Assembly (NCBI GenBank): GCA_934646815.1
Contig: CAKUEW010000002.1
Coordinates: 186,001-250,000 of the forward strand
DNA from: an uncultured Collinsella sp.
GTDB taxonomy: Bacteria; Actinomycetota; Coriobacteriia; Coriobacteriales; Coriobacteriaceae
Direction of reading: 5' to 3'
Length of the DNA: 64,000 bases
Positions 33,959 through 42,768 of the stretch are shown here, piece after piece (within the stretch, counting starts at the first letter, position 1; the number at the start of each line of letters is the position of its first letter). The notes beneath the pieces were generated by a model. The model did no database searches. It worked only from the letters and a program-made list of their open reading frames with translations, and had not been told where the DNA came from. The translations under genes were made by a program, and so were the position numbers.

Positions 33959-35008
33959 ATGGGTGAACTGGTAAGCCGTGGAGAATCAGCAATCGTGCCC
34001 GAAGGATTCTACAAGCAGGTTTCCTCGATTCTCAGCGCCGCTCGCGACAAGGCCTATACCGCCGTTAACTTTGCGATGGTCGAGGCATATTGGGAGATTG
34101 GCAAGAGCATTGTTGAGGAACAAGGCGGAGAGGAACGTGCCAAGTATGGAGAGACCTTGATCGAAGGACTTTCCGAAAGGCTTACCGCCGATTACGGAAG
34201 AGGCTTTGGTATCGCAAACCTTCGCAATATGCGTCAGTTCTTCCTTGCATTCCCAATTCGCGACGCACTGCGTAGCGAATTGAGCTGGACTCATTACCGC
34301 AGGTTAATGCGCATCCCCGACCCCGAAGCCCGCATCTGGTACATGAACGAATGCGCCGACTCTCGCTGGAGCACGCGTCAGCTCGAGCGCCAGATCAACA
34401 CCATGTTCCGTGAGCGTCTACTTGCCAGCAAGGACAAAGAGACCGTCGCCCAGGAAATACAAAAGAGTACCCCGGCCCGTCGCCCCGAGGACATTATCCG
34501 CGACCCATACGTACTGGAGTTCTTGGGCTTCTCGGACGATAGGGCGTTTCGCGAGAGCGATCTAGAGCAGGCGCTCATCACGCATCTTCAGAAGTTTCTG
34601 CTGGAGCTTGGCCGCGGCTTCGCTTTCGAGGCACGCCAAAAGCGCATCACCTTTGATGGGCGTCATTTCTATATTGACCTCGTGTTTTACAACTATCTGA
34701 TGCGCTGCTTCGTGCTTATCGACCTTAAGACGGACGATCTTACGCATCAGGACCTGGGCCAAATGCAAATGTACGTGAACTACTACACGCGCGAGCTCAT
34801 GAACGAAGGCGACAACCCGCCTATAGGCATTGTGCTCTGTGCGGACAAGAGCGATTCGATTGTCGAGTACATGTTGCCAGAGGACAACGACCAAGTGTTT
34901 GCCGCCACATATGTGCCGTATCTTCCAAGCAAGGAAGAGCTGGCGCGCGAGTTGAGCGCTGAGTACCGCGCCATCAACGAAGCGGCGAGCGACAGAGCGC
35001 AAGGATAG
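33959..35008 (+). CDS. YhcG/DUF1016-family PDDEXK nuclease
   Basis: 349 residues. An N-terminal helical DUF1016 domain (AVNFAMVEAYWEIGKSIVEEQ, NLRNMRQFFLAFP) precedes a C-terminal PDDEXK nuclease domain. Its active-site strand reads FYIDLVFYNYLMRCFVLIDLK (Asp, then Asp-x-Lys), preceded by a Phe-Glu block (GFAFEARQ). Family members are found alone or near restriction-modification loci and may act in DNA turnover or defence. No hsd, toxin or transposase genes are adjacent. It has its own upstream region with a small palindrome AATGCA...TGCATT (33913-33931). Confidence 0.88.
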   Translation: MGELVSRGESAIVPEGFYKQVSSILSAARDKAYTAVNFAMVEAYWEIGKSIVEEQGGEERAKYGETLIEGLSERLTADYGRGFGIANLRNMRQFFLAFPIRDALRSELSWTHYRRLMRIPDPEARIWYMNECADSRWSTRQLERQINTMFRERLLASKDKETVAQEIQKSTPARRPEDIIRDPYVLEFLGFSDDRAFRESDLEQALITHLQKFLLELGRGFAFEARQKRITFDGRHFYIDLVFYNYLMRCFVLIDLKTDDLTHQDLGQMQMYVNYYTRELMNEGDNPPIGIVLCADKSDSIVEYMLPEDNDQVFAATYVPYLPSKEELARELSAEYRAINEAASDRAQG

Positions 35009-35070
35009 CAGCACGATGCGATCAGTCCCCCAATGGCATTTCACACCACTTGGCATAAGAGGAGTTTTTC

Positions 35071-35859
35071 ATGACAGATAGACCGAATGCAACGCTGCGT
35101 GACTGCATCTACGGACTTGCCGTTGGCGATGCCCTGGGCGTTCCCTACGAGTTCAGGCCACGTGGCACGTTCGAGTGCACCGACATGATCGGCTATGGCA
35201 CGCATGGGCAGCCCGCGGGCACCTGGAGCGACGACACGTCCATGACGCTTGCAACCTGCGACTCGATTAGGGAACTCGGCCGCATCGACACCGCAGACAT
35301 GCGCGACAAATTCGCGCGCTGGATTAACAACGGTGAGTATACGATCGACGGCGTTTTCGACTACGGCGGCACCACCGCCCGCGCCCTGCGTACCGGCAAG
35401 GGAGGCTCCGGCGAGCGCGACAACGGCAACGGCTCGCTCATGCGTATCGCTCCTCTGGCGTTCACCGATGCGACAGACGAAGAGATCTGCGAGGTCTCCG
35501 CGATTACGCACGCCCACAGAACGTCAACCGACGCATGTGTCATATTTGTCGAGCTGATGAGGAGCGTGACGAACGGCACGCTCCCCTCGTGGATGCTCCA
35601 CCTGAAAGGCGTGCCTGAGCAAGAAATCAGGTCAGGTGGCTTCGTGCGCGACACGCTTAAGGCCGCCACCTGGTGCTTCGTCAACACCAACAGCTACGAA
35701 GAGTGTGTACTTGCCGCCGTCAACCTAGGCGACGACACCGACACCACTGCAGCCGTCGCCGGAGCCCTCGCCGGCACAGCATACGGTATCGACGCCATTC
35801 CACAGGAGTGGATCGATACCCTGCGCGGCAAAGAACTGATTGAGCAGTGTTTGTTTTAA
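35071..35859 (+). CDS. ADP-ribosylglycohydrolase-family protein
   Basis: 262 residues of the DraG/ARH fold. Metal-binding signatures: GLAVGDALGVPYEF (about 11-24), GTWSDDTSMTLA (about 50-61) and GDDTDTTAAVAGALAG near residue 225, holding the paired Asp that bind two Mg2+. Such enzymes remove ADP-ribose from proteins or nucleic acids, or process related metabolites. It starts 62 bases after the DUF1016 gene and may be co-transcribed. Substrate unknown; no ADP-ribosyltransferase is visible nearby. Confidence 0.9.
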   Translation: MTDRPNATLRDCIYGLAVGDALGVPYEFRPRGTFECTDMIGYGTHGQPAGTWSDDTSMTLATCDSIRELGRIDTADMRDKFARWINNGEYTIDGVFDYGGTTARALRTGKGGSGERDNGNGSLMRIAPLAFTDATDEEICEVSAITHAHRTSTDACVIFVELMRSVTNGTLPSWMLHLKGVPEQEIRSGGFVRDTLKAATWCFVNTNSYEECVLAAVNLGDDTDTTAAVAGALAGTAYGIDAIPQEWIDTLRGKELIEQCLF

Positions 35860-35917
35860 ATCGTGCCTAAAACAAAGGTGGGGTCTGCCAGCGTAGGGGC
35901 ATGAGGAGGCCAGACAA

Positions 35918-36145
35918 ATGTTGATTACAGAATGCACCGTCATAGGTCCGTTCGCCACAGAGTGGAACACCGTGGGCCCGTACACTGTACTGGTCTTCGA
36001 AGCTCCTCTGCCGTCCACGGAATGGCGCGCCATCGTGGTAGACGGCATGCGCCACGAAACAATACCAGTCATGGACGCCGGCGACGACATCCTTGCTATA
36101 GCCGGCGAGCATGACCTGACAGGTAAATACGCGACTTTCGTCTGA
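35918..36145 (+). CDS. small protein of unknown function
   Basis: 75 residues, MLITECTVIGPFATEWNTVG..., soluble, beta-rich by composition. GAGGAGG lies eight bases before the ATG, codon use is normal for the window, and a hairpin follows, so it is likely a real gene, third in line after the DUF1016 and ADP-ribosylglycohydrolase genes. No family recognised. Confidence 0.6.
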   Translation: MLITECTVIGPFATEWNTVGPYTVLVFEAPLPSTEWRAIVVDGMRHETIPVMDAGDDILAIAGEHDLTGKYATFV

Positions 36146-36169
36146 TGCAGGCCCATTGGCTGCCACAGA

Positions 36170-36195
36170 AAAGGGCCGGTTGCAGCCGGCCCTTT
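36170..36195 (+). terminator. GC-rich terminator hairpin
   Basis: AAAGGGCCGG / CCGGCCCTTT around a short loop, 25 bases after the small gene; only a short T run inside the stem. Confidence 0.65.
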
Positions 36196-36385
36196 AGACG
36201 ATAGCACCTGCGTTGCCTGCGTCTCCAAAGTTTGAGCATCTGAGGAGCGGGTTCCGCGGCACAACCTGGTTTTACCCAGTGAGACGGCTCTTTTGCAGCC
36301 GCTCCACTGTTTATTTATATCTACCGCCTGTGAAACGCCCGCACAGCAGCTCGCACTACAGTGAGCCGCCCCGCGCGCCGCTCCC

Positions 36386-37723
36386 CTACTTCCCAAAGAT
36401 TGCGCCGAACAGGCCCTTGCGCTTGGGCTTTTCTTCTCGGTAGGAACCCTCAGCTGATGCTGCCACCTGACGTGGTCGCTCGCCGCCCCCGCGGCGCACA
36501 ATCTGGTATAGGAACGGCGATTTAACGTATTTGACCTCGATGGGCGTGGCGTGCACGGTGCTTTCGCTCGACAACATAACGCTTGGATTGAGCGGTGCCA
36601 CGATATGCGTCTCACGCTTGTCGCTAAACACCACCGCGGCCGCACGACCCGTCTGGCCGTTCACGGCAATGCGCACCTGTTCGCCATCGCGGCTGTCCGT
36701 GGCCGGGCGATCGACAAAGTAGACCGGCACCATCACCAGACCGTCCTTGTGCTTGCGAGCCTTGCGCGCCCACGTATGAATGCTCTTTTTATTGAGCCCC
36801 AGGGCAGCCTCGGCATCGTTGCCGGCAACGTCGAGCGCCAACTTATCAATAACCACTTGGTCCTTAGTAGAAGCATCGACGGAGACAACGCGGAAGTCGC
36901 CCTCCTGCATGGCGGGGTCGAACGGCCCCACTTTGCCAAAGTCCCACGGCTCCAAAATGCCCATAAGGCGAACGTCCAGGTAGTTGGCCCTGGGATACGC
37001 CCAGTCGAGCACCTCGTAGTACACCAGGGTCTCCTTGTTCAGCCCCTTGCCCGGGAAGCTCGCCATCATGCGCAGGTCCGCCAACGCCATGGGGAAATAG
37101 AAGAGCATCATATCGTTTTGAATTGCCTCTTCCACATCGTGCCCAGCAAACGCCTCCGAATACTGCCGCACCAGCTGCAGTGCGTTGGCGCGTGCCTGCT
37201 GCGGAGTGATCTCGCAGGGAATGCCCTGCTCGGGCACATACTCAGCGCCCACGCCCATGGTCAAGCGCTTGCTAAACGTACCGGGCTTGAGCAGGTCGGC
37301 AACCCCGATCTTATTGCCGCACGACGGGCACTCAAACACGCGTTGAGTCGATGACCCCTCAAAGGACGCGCCGCAGAAGGGACACGGGATACTCACGTGC
37401 GCGGCCTCCTGGAACTCCTGAGCGGTGCCGCGATCCTCCCACAGCAGATGCTCCAAAACCGATTGGTTACGCCAGTGCGAATTAAAGAAATACCAGTCGG
37501 GATCCTCCGGGCGCTCGAGCTGCGACACATGGGTGAGCTTGAGCAGCCCATCCACCACCGTCAGCGGCGTATGACGAATGCCCAGCGCGCTCTTGGGCTC
37601 GCCCGCGCCCGCCTGCCAAGGAATCACCGTTCCGCAATAGGCGCACTCAAAGCTGCGTTTTGCCTGGTGCGAATACATGGGACCGCCGCAGTTTTGGCAT
37701 TTGATGGCAAACATCTCGTCCAT
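36386..37723 (-). CDS. double zinc-ribbon protein of unknown function
   Basis: 445 residues. Two zinc-ribbon modules: CQNCGGP...CAYCG (about 9-28) and CPFCGAS...CPSCGN (about 108-130). A ~300-residue domain without recognised motifs follows, then a basic Arg/Lys-rich C-terminus (about 415-445). No membrane span. AAGGAGG precedes the ATG at 37723. Divergent from the CDF transporter gene. The ribbons suggest nucleic-acid or protein binding; no function is assigned. Confidence 0.75.
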   Translation of the reverse strand: MDEMFAIKCQNCGGPMYSHQAKRSFECAYCGTVIPWQAGAGEPKSALGIRHTPLTVVDGLLKLTHVSQLERPEDPDWYFFNSHWRNQSVLEHLLWEDRGTAQEFQEAAHVSIPCPFCGASFEGSSTQRVFECPSCGNKIGVADLLKPGTFSKRLTMGVGAEYVPEQGIPCEITPQQARANALQLVRQYSEAFAGHDVEEAIQNDMMLFYFPMALADLRMMASFPGKGLNKETLVYYEVLDWAYPRANYLDVRLMGILEPWDFGKVGPFDPAMQEGDFRVVSVDASTKDQVVIDKLALDVAGNDAEAALGLNKKSIHTWARKARKHKDGLVMVPVYFVDRPATDSRDGEQVRIAVNGQTGRAAAVVFSDKRETHIVAPLNPSVMLSSESTVHATPIEVKYVKSPFLYQIVRRGGGERPRQVAASAEGSYREEKPKRKGLFGAIFGK

Positions 37724-37976
37724 GGAAACGTCCTCCTTAGGCACGGGCCGACACCTTAAGTATGTCGAGCGGACAGACACCTGCCCATACCCATGTGGCC
37801 CAAAATGAGGGGTTCCGGCAGACGAAAAAGGACAGCAACCCAAGCCATACGCACACCCGTCCATCCCATCCCCCGTTAGCCCCAGCAGACCATTACTGCA
37901 TTTTCTGAACATCGGCCCGCAAAGCGTCTGCGCAAGCTACACTATCCCCTTAAACATGATTGTGAGGACGATCGTT

Positions 37977-39158
37977 ATGCTATTTGTAAATCGGCTGGTA
38001 CATACGCTTGTTCCGGGCAGCGAGAGCGAGCCGGTCGATGCCTCCCGCCGCACCAACGCCGGCTTTGCCGCAAGCCTTATCTGCATTGGACTCAATATCA
38101 CCCTGTGCCTTGCCAAGGGCATCGCCGGACTGCTCGCGGGCTCTGTCTCACTTATCGCCGACGCCTTCAACAATCTCTCCGATGCCTCGAGCAATATCGT
38201 GAGCCTGCTCGGGTTCCGCCTTGCCAGTCGCCCGGCAGACGAAGGCCACCCTTACGGCCACGGCCGCTACGAATACCTCGCCGGCCTGGTTGTCGCCGTC
38301 CTGGTTTGCGCTGTCGGCATTAACCTGGTGCTCGAATCCGTCACTAAGGTCATCAAGCCCTCACCCACCGCATACACGCTGGTCTCCATGGCCGCGCTCG
38401 TTGCGTCCATGCTCGTCAAATTCTGGATGGCCGCGTTCAACCGCACGCTGGGCAACCGCATCGATTCCGAGACCCTTATCGCCACGGCTCAGGACTCCAA
38501 AAACGACGTCATCGCCTCGGGCTCGGTCCTGGTGGCAGCGCTCATCTCGCAGGCGACGGGCTTTGACCTGGATGGTTGGGCCGGCCTGGGCGTGGGAGTC
38601 TTCATCTGCATCAGCGGTATGGGCCTGGTGCGCGACGCCATCAGCCCGCTGCTGGGCCAAGCGCCCGACCCTAAGCTCGTTCAAGCGATTCGCGACAAGA
38701 TCATGTCGTATCCGCAGGTCCTGGGCACGCACGACCTGATGGTGCACGATTATGGCCCCGGTCGCCAGTTTGCCAGCGCTCACGTGGAAATGCCTGGCGA
38801 GGGCGATGCGTTTGAGCATCACGAGATCCTGGACACCATCGAGCACGACATCAAGCGCCAGATGGGCATCGCCATCACGCTGCATTGCGACCCCATCGCC
38901 ACAGACGGCGACGACCTGCGCGGCTGGGTCAAGCGCGGCGTGGCGCAGATCGACCCCGCGCTTTCCATCCACGACCTGCACGAGCACGACGACTTTGTGT
39001 CGTTTGACCTGGTGCGCCCCGATGGCTTTGACATATCCGACGAGGAGCTGCTGGAGCTCGTCACGCGCATCGTGCACGAGCGCCGGCCCGACGCCTCATG
39101 CGTTGTCACGTTCGACTCGGGCTTTAGCTCACCCGACCGTCCGGCCGAGCAGCTGTAG
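37977..39158 (+). CDS. cation diffusion facilitator family transporter
   Basis: 393 residues. Proton-driven efflux of divalent metal ions (Zn, Mn, Fe or Co). Six spans fall between about 30 and 220. Site A residues lie in LIADAFNNLSDASSN (about 59-73) and AQDSKNDVIASG (about 163-174), with HPYGHGRYEYLAG between. Because the first motif has DxxNN/D rather than HxxxD, a Mn/Fe-type specificity is possible. A cytoplasmic domain follows (~225-393), longer than usual. ATG at 37977 has GAGG nine bases upstream, better than the ATG seven codons earlier. Confidence 0.93.
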   Translation: MLFVNRLVHTLVPGSESEPVDASRRTNAGFAASLICIGLNITLCLAKGIAGLLAGSVSLIADAFNNLSDASSNIVSLLGFRLASRPADEGHPYGHGRYEYLAGLVVAVLVCAVGINLVLESVTKVIKPSPTAYTLVSMAALVASMLVKFWMAAFNRTLGNRIDSETLIATAQDSKNDVIASGSVLVAALISQATGFDLDGWAGLGVGVFICISGMGLVRDAISPLLGQAPDPKLVQAIRDKIMSYPQVLGTHDLMVHDYGPGRQFASAHVEMPGEGDAFEHHEILDTIEHDIKRQMGIAITLHCDPIATDGDDLRGWVKRGVAQIDPALSIHDLHEHDDFVSFDLVRPDGFDISDEELLELVTRIVHERRPDASCVVTFDSGFSSPDRPAEQL

Positions 39159-39169
39159 CCCGCGCGGAT

Positions 39170-40105
39170 CTAGTTTCCCTGCGCACCCGAGATGCCGTTT
39201 TGCAGAGCATCCCAGGCATTCGTCGCCATATCACCCAGGTTTTGCGCGGTATCACCCAGCTCCTGGGCCTTGTCTCCCAGCTCCTGGGCCTTGTCGCTCA
39301 GGTCCTGCAGCGTGTTGGAACTCGAGCTATCCGTTCCGCGCTGATCGCCAGACGTGCCGCTCGAGCTATCCTTGCGCGTGAGCTGAACCTCAAGGTTGCC
39401 GTTCTCGTTGTAGTAGGCCGACGTGACGACCCAGTTGGCGTCGATGACGGGCGTCGAGCCATCGTCCGTAAGGATCACCGCGTTCGAAAGATCGGCGCCG
39501 CGCGACTTGAGGAGCTTCTTGGCGTTTGACCAGTACTGGCCCGGGATATCGCTCAGGTCGACCGCTGCGGACGAGGCAGCTTCGGCCTGCTCGGTCGTAG
39601 CGTCGCTCGTCGAGCTCCCTCGTTTGTTGAGTATGCCCGACACGATGGCAAACACCACCGACAGGGCAAAGAAGATCGCCAGAACAATGAGAATCTTCTT
39701 GATCACGCTCGCCGAACGCGACGGCTTCTTTTCCTCATCCTCGCCATACTGAGGAATCGACTTGGGACACTCGCGGTACGGCTCGCGCGCGTAGCGGTCG
39801 CGAGACTCATACCGAGGCTGTGCCGTGCGCGGCATATACGTCGTCTGCTGAGGCTGCGGGATGGGATTCTGCAGCAAGTCGTCATAGGGGTCCGATGCCG
39901 GCCCGGCATACGGATCCTGCGACGCGCCACCATACGGATTCTGTGCCGCGGCCCCGTAATTCACAACGCGCGTGGGCTCGGCAGACACCTGCGTGGCATC
40001 GGGGGCAGCATAGCCGTGGTTCGGCACCACGCGAGTCGCATCGGCATCATTGCCCGTCCGCGCGGAACCATATCCGCCCATTACGGTCGTCTTGTCCTGA
40101 TCCAT
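39170..40105 (-). CDS. single-span membrane protein with Tyr/Pro/Gln-rich head
   Basis: 311 residues: a cytoplasmic low-complexity head of ~130 residues rich in Pro, Tyr, Ala and Gln, one span (ILIVLAIFFALSVVFAIVSGIL, about 143-164), a ~90-residue extracytoplasmic domain (LSDIPGQYWSNAKKLLKSRG...), and a repeated tail KAQELGDKAQELGDTAQNLG. AAAGGAA precedes the ATG. Convergent with the CDF gene, only 11 bases apart. The head resembles those of Actinobacteria envelope proteins that are phosphorylated or FHA-bound (several Thr in VMGGYG/ATRVV contexts), but this is inference. Confidence 0.78.
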   Translation of the reverse strand: MDQDKTTVMGGYGSARTGNDADATRVVPNHGYAAPDATQVSAEPTRVVNYGAAAQNPYGGASQDPYAGPASDPYDDLLQNPIPQPQQTTYMPRTAQPRYESRDRYAREPYRECPKSIPQYGEDEEKKPSRSASVIKKILIVLAIFFALSVVFAIVSGILNKRGSSTSDATTEQAEAASSAAVDLSDIPGQYWSNAKKLLKSRGADLSNAVILTDDGSTPVIDANWVVTSAYYNENGNLEVQLTRKDSSSGTSGDQRGTDSSSSNTLQDLSDKAQELGDKAQELGDTAQNLGDMATNAWDALQNGISGAQGN

Positions 40106-40243
40106 GCAACGATTCCTTTCCGTCGCGCGTAAGCATCAAGTTATCCATGCATTCTACCCGCCCAAAAGCCTATGATGGGCAGAGCCCGTCGGTATCTACA
40201 AGACATGCGCGGCCGACGGTCACAAGCGAATCGAGGATACGTT

Positions 40244-40480
40244 ATGGCAAGAAGTAAGCTTATCAAGGACACAACGCGCGCCGAGCGCGAGGGAATCATT
40301 AAGCTGGCACTCGCGGGCTGCGGCAACGGCAGCTGCGATAACTGCGGCAGCTGCAGCTTGGGAGCAGGCGATCCGTACGGCACCTACCAGCCCTACATCG
40401 ACGGCAAGATGGAAATCGCCGACATCAACATGATGGTCGCCGAACGCAACGCCAAGCTCTTCGGCCTCCAGCGCGGCTAG
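40244..40480 (+). CDS. small Cys-rich protein
   Basis: 78 residues with a CGNGSCDNCGSCSLG block (about 26-40) carrying four cysteines, plausibly a metal or Fe-S site. GAGGATAC precedes the ATG. Similar short Cys-rich proteins are, as I recall, common in Coriobacteriia. Function unknown. Confidence 0.72.
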   Translation: MARSKLIKDTTRAEREGIIKLALAGCGNGSCDNCGSCSLGAGDPYGTYQPYIDGKMEIADINMMVAERNAKLFGLQRG

Positions 40481-40488
40481 CCAAAATG

Positions 40489-40560
40489 ATCCCTTGGGGA
40501 CGGAGGAAAACGGATCACTTGGCGAGACCAACCCCCTGAGTGATCCGTTTTCCTCCGTCG
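40489..40560. repeat. inverted repeat of the TGATCC-GGACGGAGG family
   Basis: Perfect 21-base arms (GACGGAGGAAAACGGATCAC plus T) face each other at about 40499-40519 and 40540-40560. The left side extends back to TGATCCC, nine bases after the Cys-rich protein's stop. It matches the element behind the ABC1 kinase gene at 25608-25640. Confidence 0.75.
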
Positions 40561-40576
40561 CATGCGAATCAATATA

Positions 40577-40604
40577 TTTCAAGAAACGTAACACTTTGTT
40601 ATAG
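40577..40604 (+). promoter_or_regulatory. candidate urease operon promoter with palindromic site
   Basis: -35 TTTCAA (40577-40582) and -10 TTATAG (40599-40604), 16 bases apart. The perfect palindrome TAACA-CTT-TGTTA (40589-40601) overlaps the -10, and CGGTTAAACCG lies just downstream (40607-40617). A nitrogen regulator would be a reasonable occupant, but no known box is matched exactly. Confidence 0.5.
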
Positions 40605-40688
40605 GGCGGTTAAACCGTTCTAGTGACGCCCCCTATGGCGCGGAGTCGCTCGCTAGCATTCCTCTCTAACGAAACGAGAGGAGTACCT

Positions 40689-41936
40689 ATGTCCCATACC
40701 GACTCCAAGCAAAACGCCCCTTCGCCCACATTCGGCTCCCCCGCGGGCTTTGCCATCAGCATGGCGATCGGCTTTGCCTTCTACGCCCTCCTGAGCGCCC
40801 TCGTTACACAGGGGTCGACGCTCATCCCTCAGCTCGACTACACAAACGTCATCACCGGCATCACCGCCTCGCTCCCCAGGCAGCTCATGTGGTTCTTGAT
40901 GGACTTCACCGAGCCGCAGTTCTACGCGAGCGTCTTTGCCGGCGCCGGCACCATCATCGGCGGCGCGGTCGCCTACCTGCTCGCGTGCAAAAACAGTCGC
41001 TTCCAAGGTTTTACCGTCTGCTATGGCGAGCACCGCATGTTTCCCTGGGTCCTCGCATCGCAGGTGCTGAGCTTGGCGCTCACCATCTTCGTCTTCCGTT
41101 TTATCGACGGCTTCGGCGGCGTGGGTGACGTGACCTTTGTCGCCACCTTCATCCCCATCGTCGCCGCCCCGCCTGCAACGATGCTGCTCTACGGCCCCAG
41201 CGTACCGGCACTGCTCACCTCGAGCGTACTGGCCGCCCTGCTGTGCTCTCCCACCGCGACCTGGCTTGTGGCAACCATCGGCACGCCGCTCGGCCTGCCC
41301 GGCGTCGTTTCCAACGTCACCGCCATGGCGCTCACGGGCTTTGTCATCTTTATCGTGCTGCGCGAGCTCCCTTGGGTCACTAAGCAGGAAATCTCCCAGA
41401 ACCGCGGCACGCTCAGCCCCATCGAGGACGTCACGACGCCCCTGTGGTTTGTCCGCCGCGTTCTTGCCGAGTTCTCCGAGGCCCCGTTTTACGGCAACGA
41501 GGTCGCAAGCCTCTTTATCTTCGCCGGCCTCATCCTGGGCACCATCCTGTGCCCCGGCCACAACGTCAACGGAGCCGGCGCAGCGCTGCCCGCCATCGTA
41601 CTGTCGCAGTTCACCTCGGCAGCCGTGGGCGTGCTGCTCTACGCGGGCAAATTTGCCGACGGCGGCTGGTACGCCACCTACGTCCCCGTCGTCAGCACCG
41701 GCCCCGCCTGCGTGCTCGCACTGGGTGCCAATATCCCGGTCGCCCTTATCGCCGGCGTGCTCGGCGGCATCCTGGGCGCACCCATCGCCGAGCTGGTCGC
41801 CAGCTGGCTTCCCAAAGACATCCACGGCACCGTGGCCAACGTCGCATCCATGGCTATCACCACAAGCTTTGTCTACATCGTCATGAGCGCACTGGCGACG
41901 AACTTCACCTACTTCGCCATGGGCGCACTGCTGTGA
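40689..41936 (+). CDS. polytopic membrane protein leading the urease operon
   Basis: 415 residues with about ten hydrophobic segments between residues ~18 and ~410. I do not recognise the family. It is not UreI (about 195 residues, six spans), and no UT/Yut signature is seen. Two internal segments look related: GPSVPALLTSSVLAALL...GVVSNVTAMALTGFVIFIV and GANIPVALIAGVLGGIL...GTVANVASMAITTSFVYIV, suggesting an internal duplication typical of channels and carriers. GAGGAG precedes the ATG at 40689. Its place directly upstream of ureA suggests transport of urea, ammonia or nickel. Confidence 0.82.
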   Translation: MSHTDSKQNAPSPTFGSPAGFAISMAIGFAFYALLSALVTQGSTLIPQLDYTNVITGITASLPRQLMWFLMDFTEPQFYASVFAGAGTIIGGAVAYLLACKNSRFQGFTVCYGEHRMFPWVLASQVLSLALTIFVFRFIDGFGGVGDVTFVATFIPIVAAPPATMLLYGPSVPALLTSSVLAALLCSPTATWLVATIGTPLGLPGVVSNVTAMALTGFVIFIVLRELPWVTKQEISQNRGTLSPIEDVTTPLWFVRRVLAEFSEAPFYGNEVASLFIFAGLILGTILCPGHNVNGAGAALPAIVLSQFTSAAVGVLLYAGKFADGGWYATYVPVVSTGPACVLALGANIPVALIAGVLGGILGAPIAELVASWLPKDIHGTVANVASMAITTSFVYIVMSALATNFTYFAMGALL

Positions 41937-42019
41937 TTGTAGACGCGACCAACCATCAACCCCAGCCAATCCCTCATAGCCCCAGCAACACCAAGCCCAG
42001 ATAAGAAAGGAACCGCATC

Positions 42020-42322
42020 GTGAGACTCAACGAAAAAGACCAGGAGAAACTGATGCTCCACATGGCGGGCAACCTCGCCAAGGAGCGTCGCGAGCGCGGG
42101 CTCAAGCTTAACTATCCCGAGTCCGTCGCGCTCATCAGCTCGGAGCTTTTGGAGCTCGCCCGCGACGGACACGACGTCGCTGAGCTCATGAGCCTGGGCA
42201 AGCAAATCCTCACCCGCGACGACGTCATGGAAGGCGTGGCCGACATGGTGGCCGAGGTTCAGGTCGAGGCGACCTTCCCCGACGGCACCAAGCTCGTCAC
42301 CGTCCACGACCCCATCCAGTAG
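42020..42322 (+). CDS. ureA: urease gamma subunit
   Basis: 100 residues, one of three structural subunits of nickel urease (urea to ammonia and carbamate). [20 protein letters not shown] opens the protein, and [28 protein letters not shown] and [21 protein letters not shown] are characteristic. The start is a GTG at 42020 with AGAAAGGAA upstream. Followed closely by ureB. Confidence 0.97.
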   Translation: MRLNEKDQEKLMLHMAGNLAKERRERGLKLNYPESVALISSELLELARDGHDVAELMSLGKQILTRDDVMEGVADMVAEVQVEATFPDGTKLVTVHDPIQ

Positions 42323-42340
42323 CAGCAAGGAGCATTACGC

Positions 42341-42766
42341 ATGAAAGTTGGAGAAGTCATTTGCGCCGACGAGCCAATTACGCTCAATGCCGGACGTGCC
42401 ACCAAGCAGATCCGAGTTACCAACAAAGGCGACCGCCCCGTTCAAGTCGGCAGCCATTTTCATTTCTTTGAGGTCAACCGCGCGCTGTCCTTCGATCGCA
42501 CCGAGGCCTTTGGCTATCGACTCGACATTCCCAGCGGCAATTCCGTCCGCTTTGAGCCGGGCGAGGAAAAGGTCGTAAATCTGGTTGAGCTGGGAGGCGC
42601 CAAGCGCGTCTTTGGCCTCAACGACCTCACGCGCGGCGAGGCGGTTCCCCGCAATCTCGCGGCAAGCATGGAGAAGGCCCGCCGCCGCGGCTTTCTCGAC
42701 TATCACGAGGGCCCGGCGACGGGATTCCCCGAGGGCTGGGATAACGATATCGAGGAGGCACACTAG
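42341..42766 (+). CDS. ureB: urease beta subunit
   Basis: 141 residues, structural beta subunit. [39 protein letters not shown] and [14 protein letters not shown] are diagnostic. The C-terminal ~35 residues ([17 protein letters not shown]...) are longer than in most beta subunits. AAGGAG precedes the ATG; ureC begins two bases after the stop. Confidence 0.97.
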   Translation: MKVGEVICADEPITLNAGRATKQIRVTNKGDRPVQVGSHFHFFEVNRALSFDRTEAFGYRLDIPSGNSVRFEPGEEKVVNLVELGGAKRVFGLNDLTRGEAVPRNLAASMEKARRRGFLDYHEGPATGFPEGWDNDIEEAH

Positions 42767-42768
42767 CC

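Noticed and set aside
33959..35008. Restriction-modification locus
   Set aside because: The DUF1016 nuclease has no methylase, specificity or motor gene next to it.
35725..36645. 306-codon minus-strand open frame across the small gene at 35918
   Set aside because: It overlaps three better-supported features, starts in a coding region of the opposite strand and has no ribosome site.
40689..41936. UreI-type proton-gated urea channel
   Set aside because: Twice the length, with more spans and no UreI motifs.
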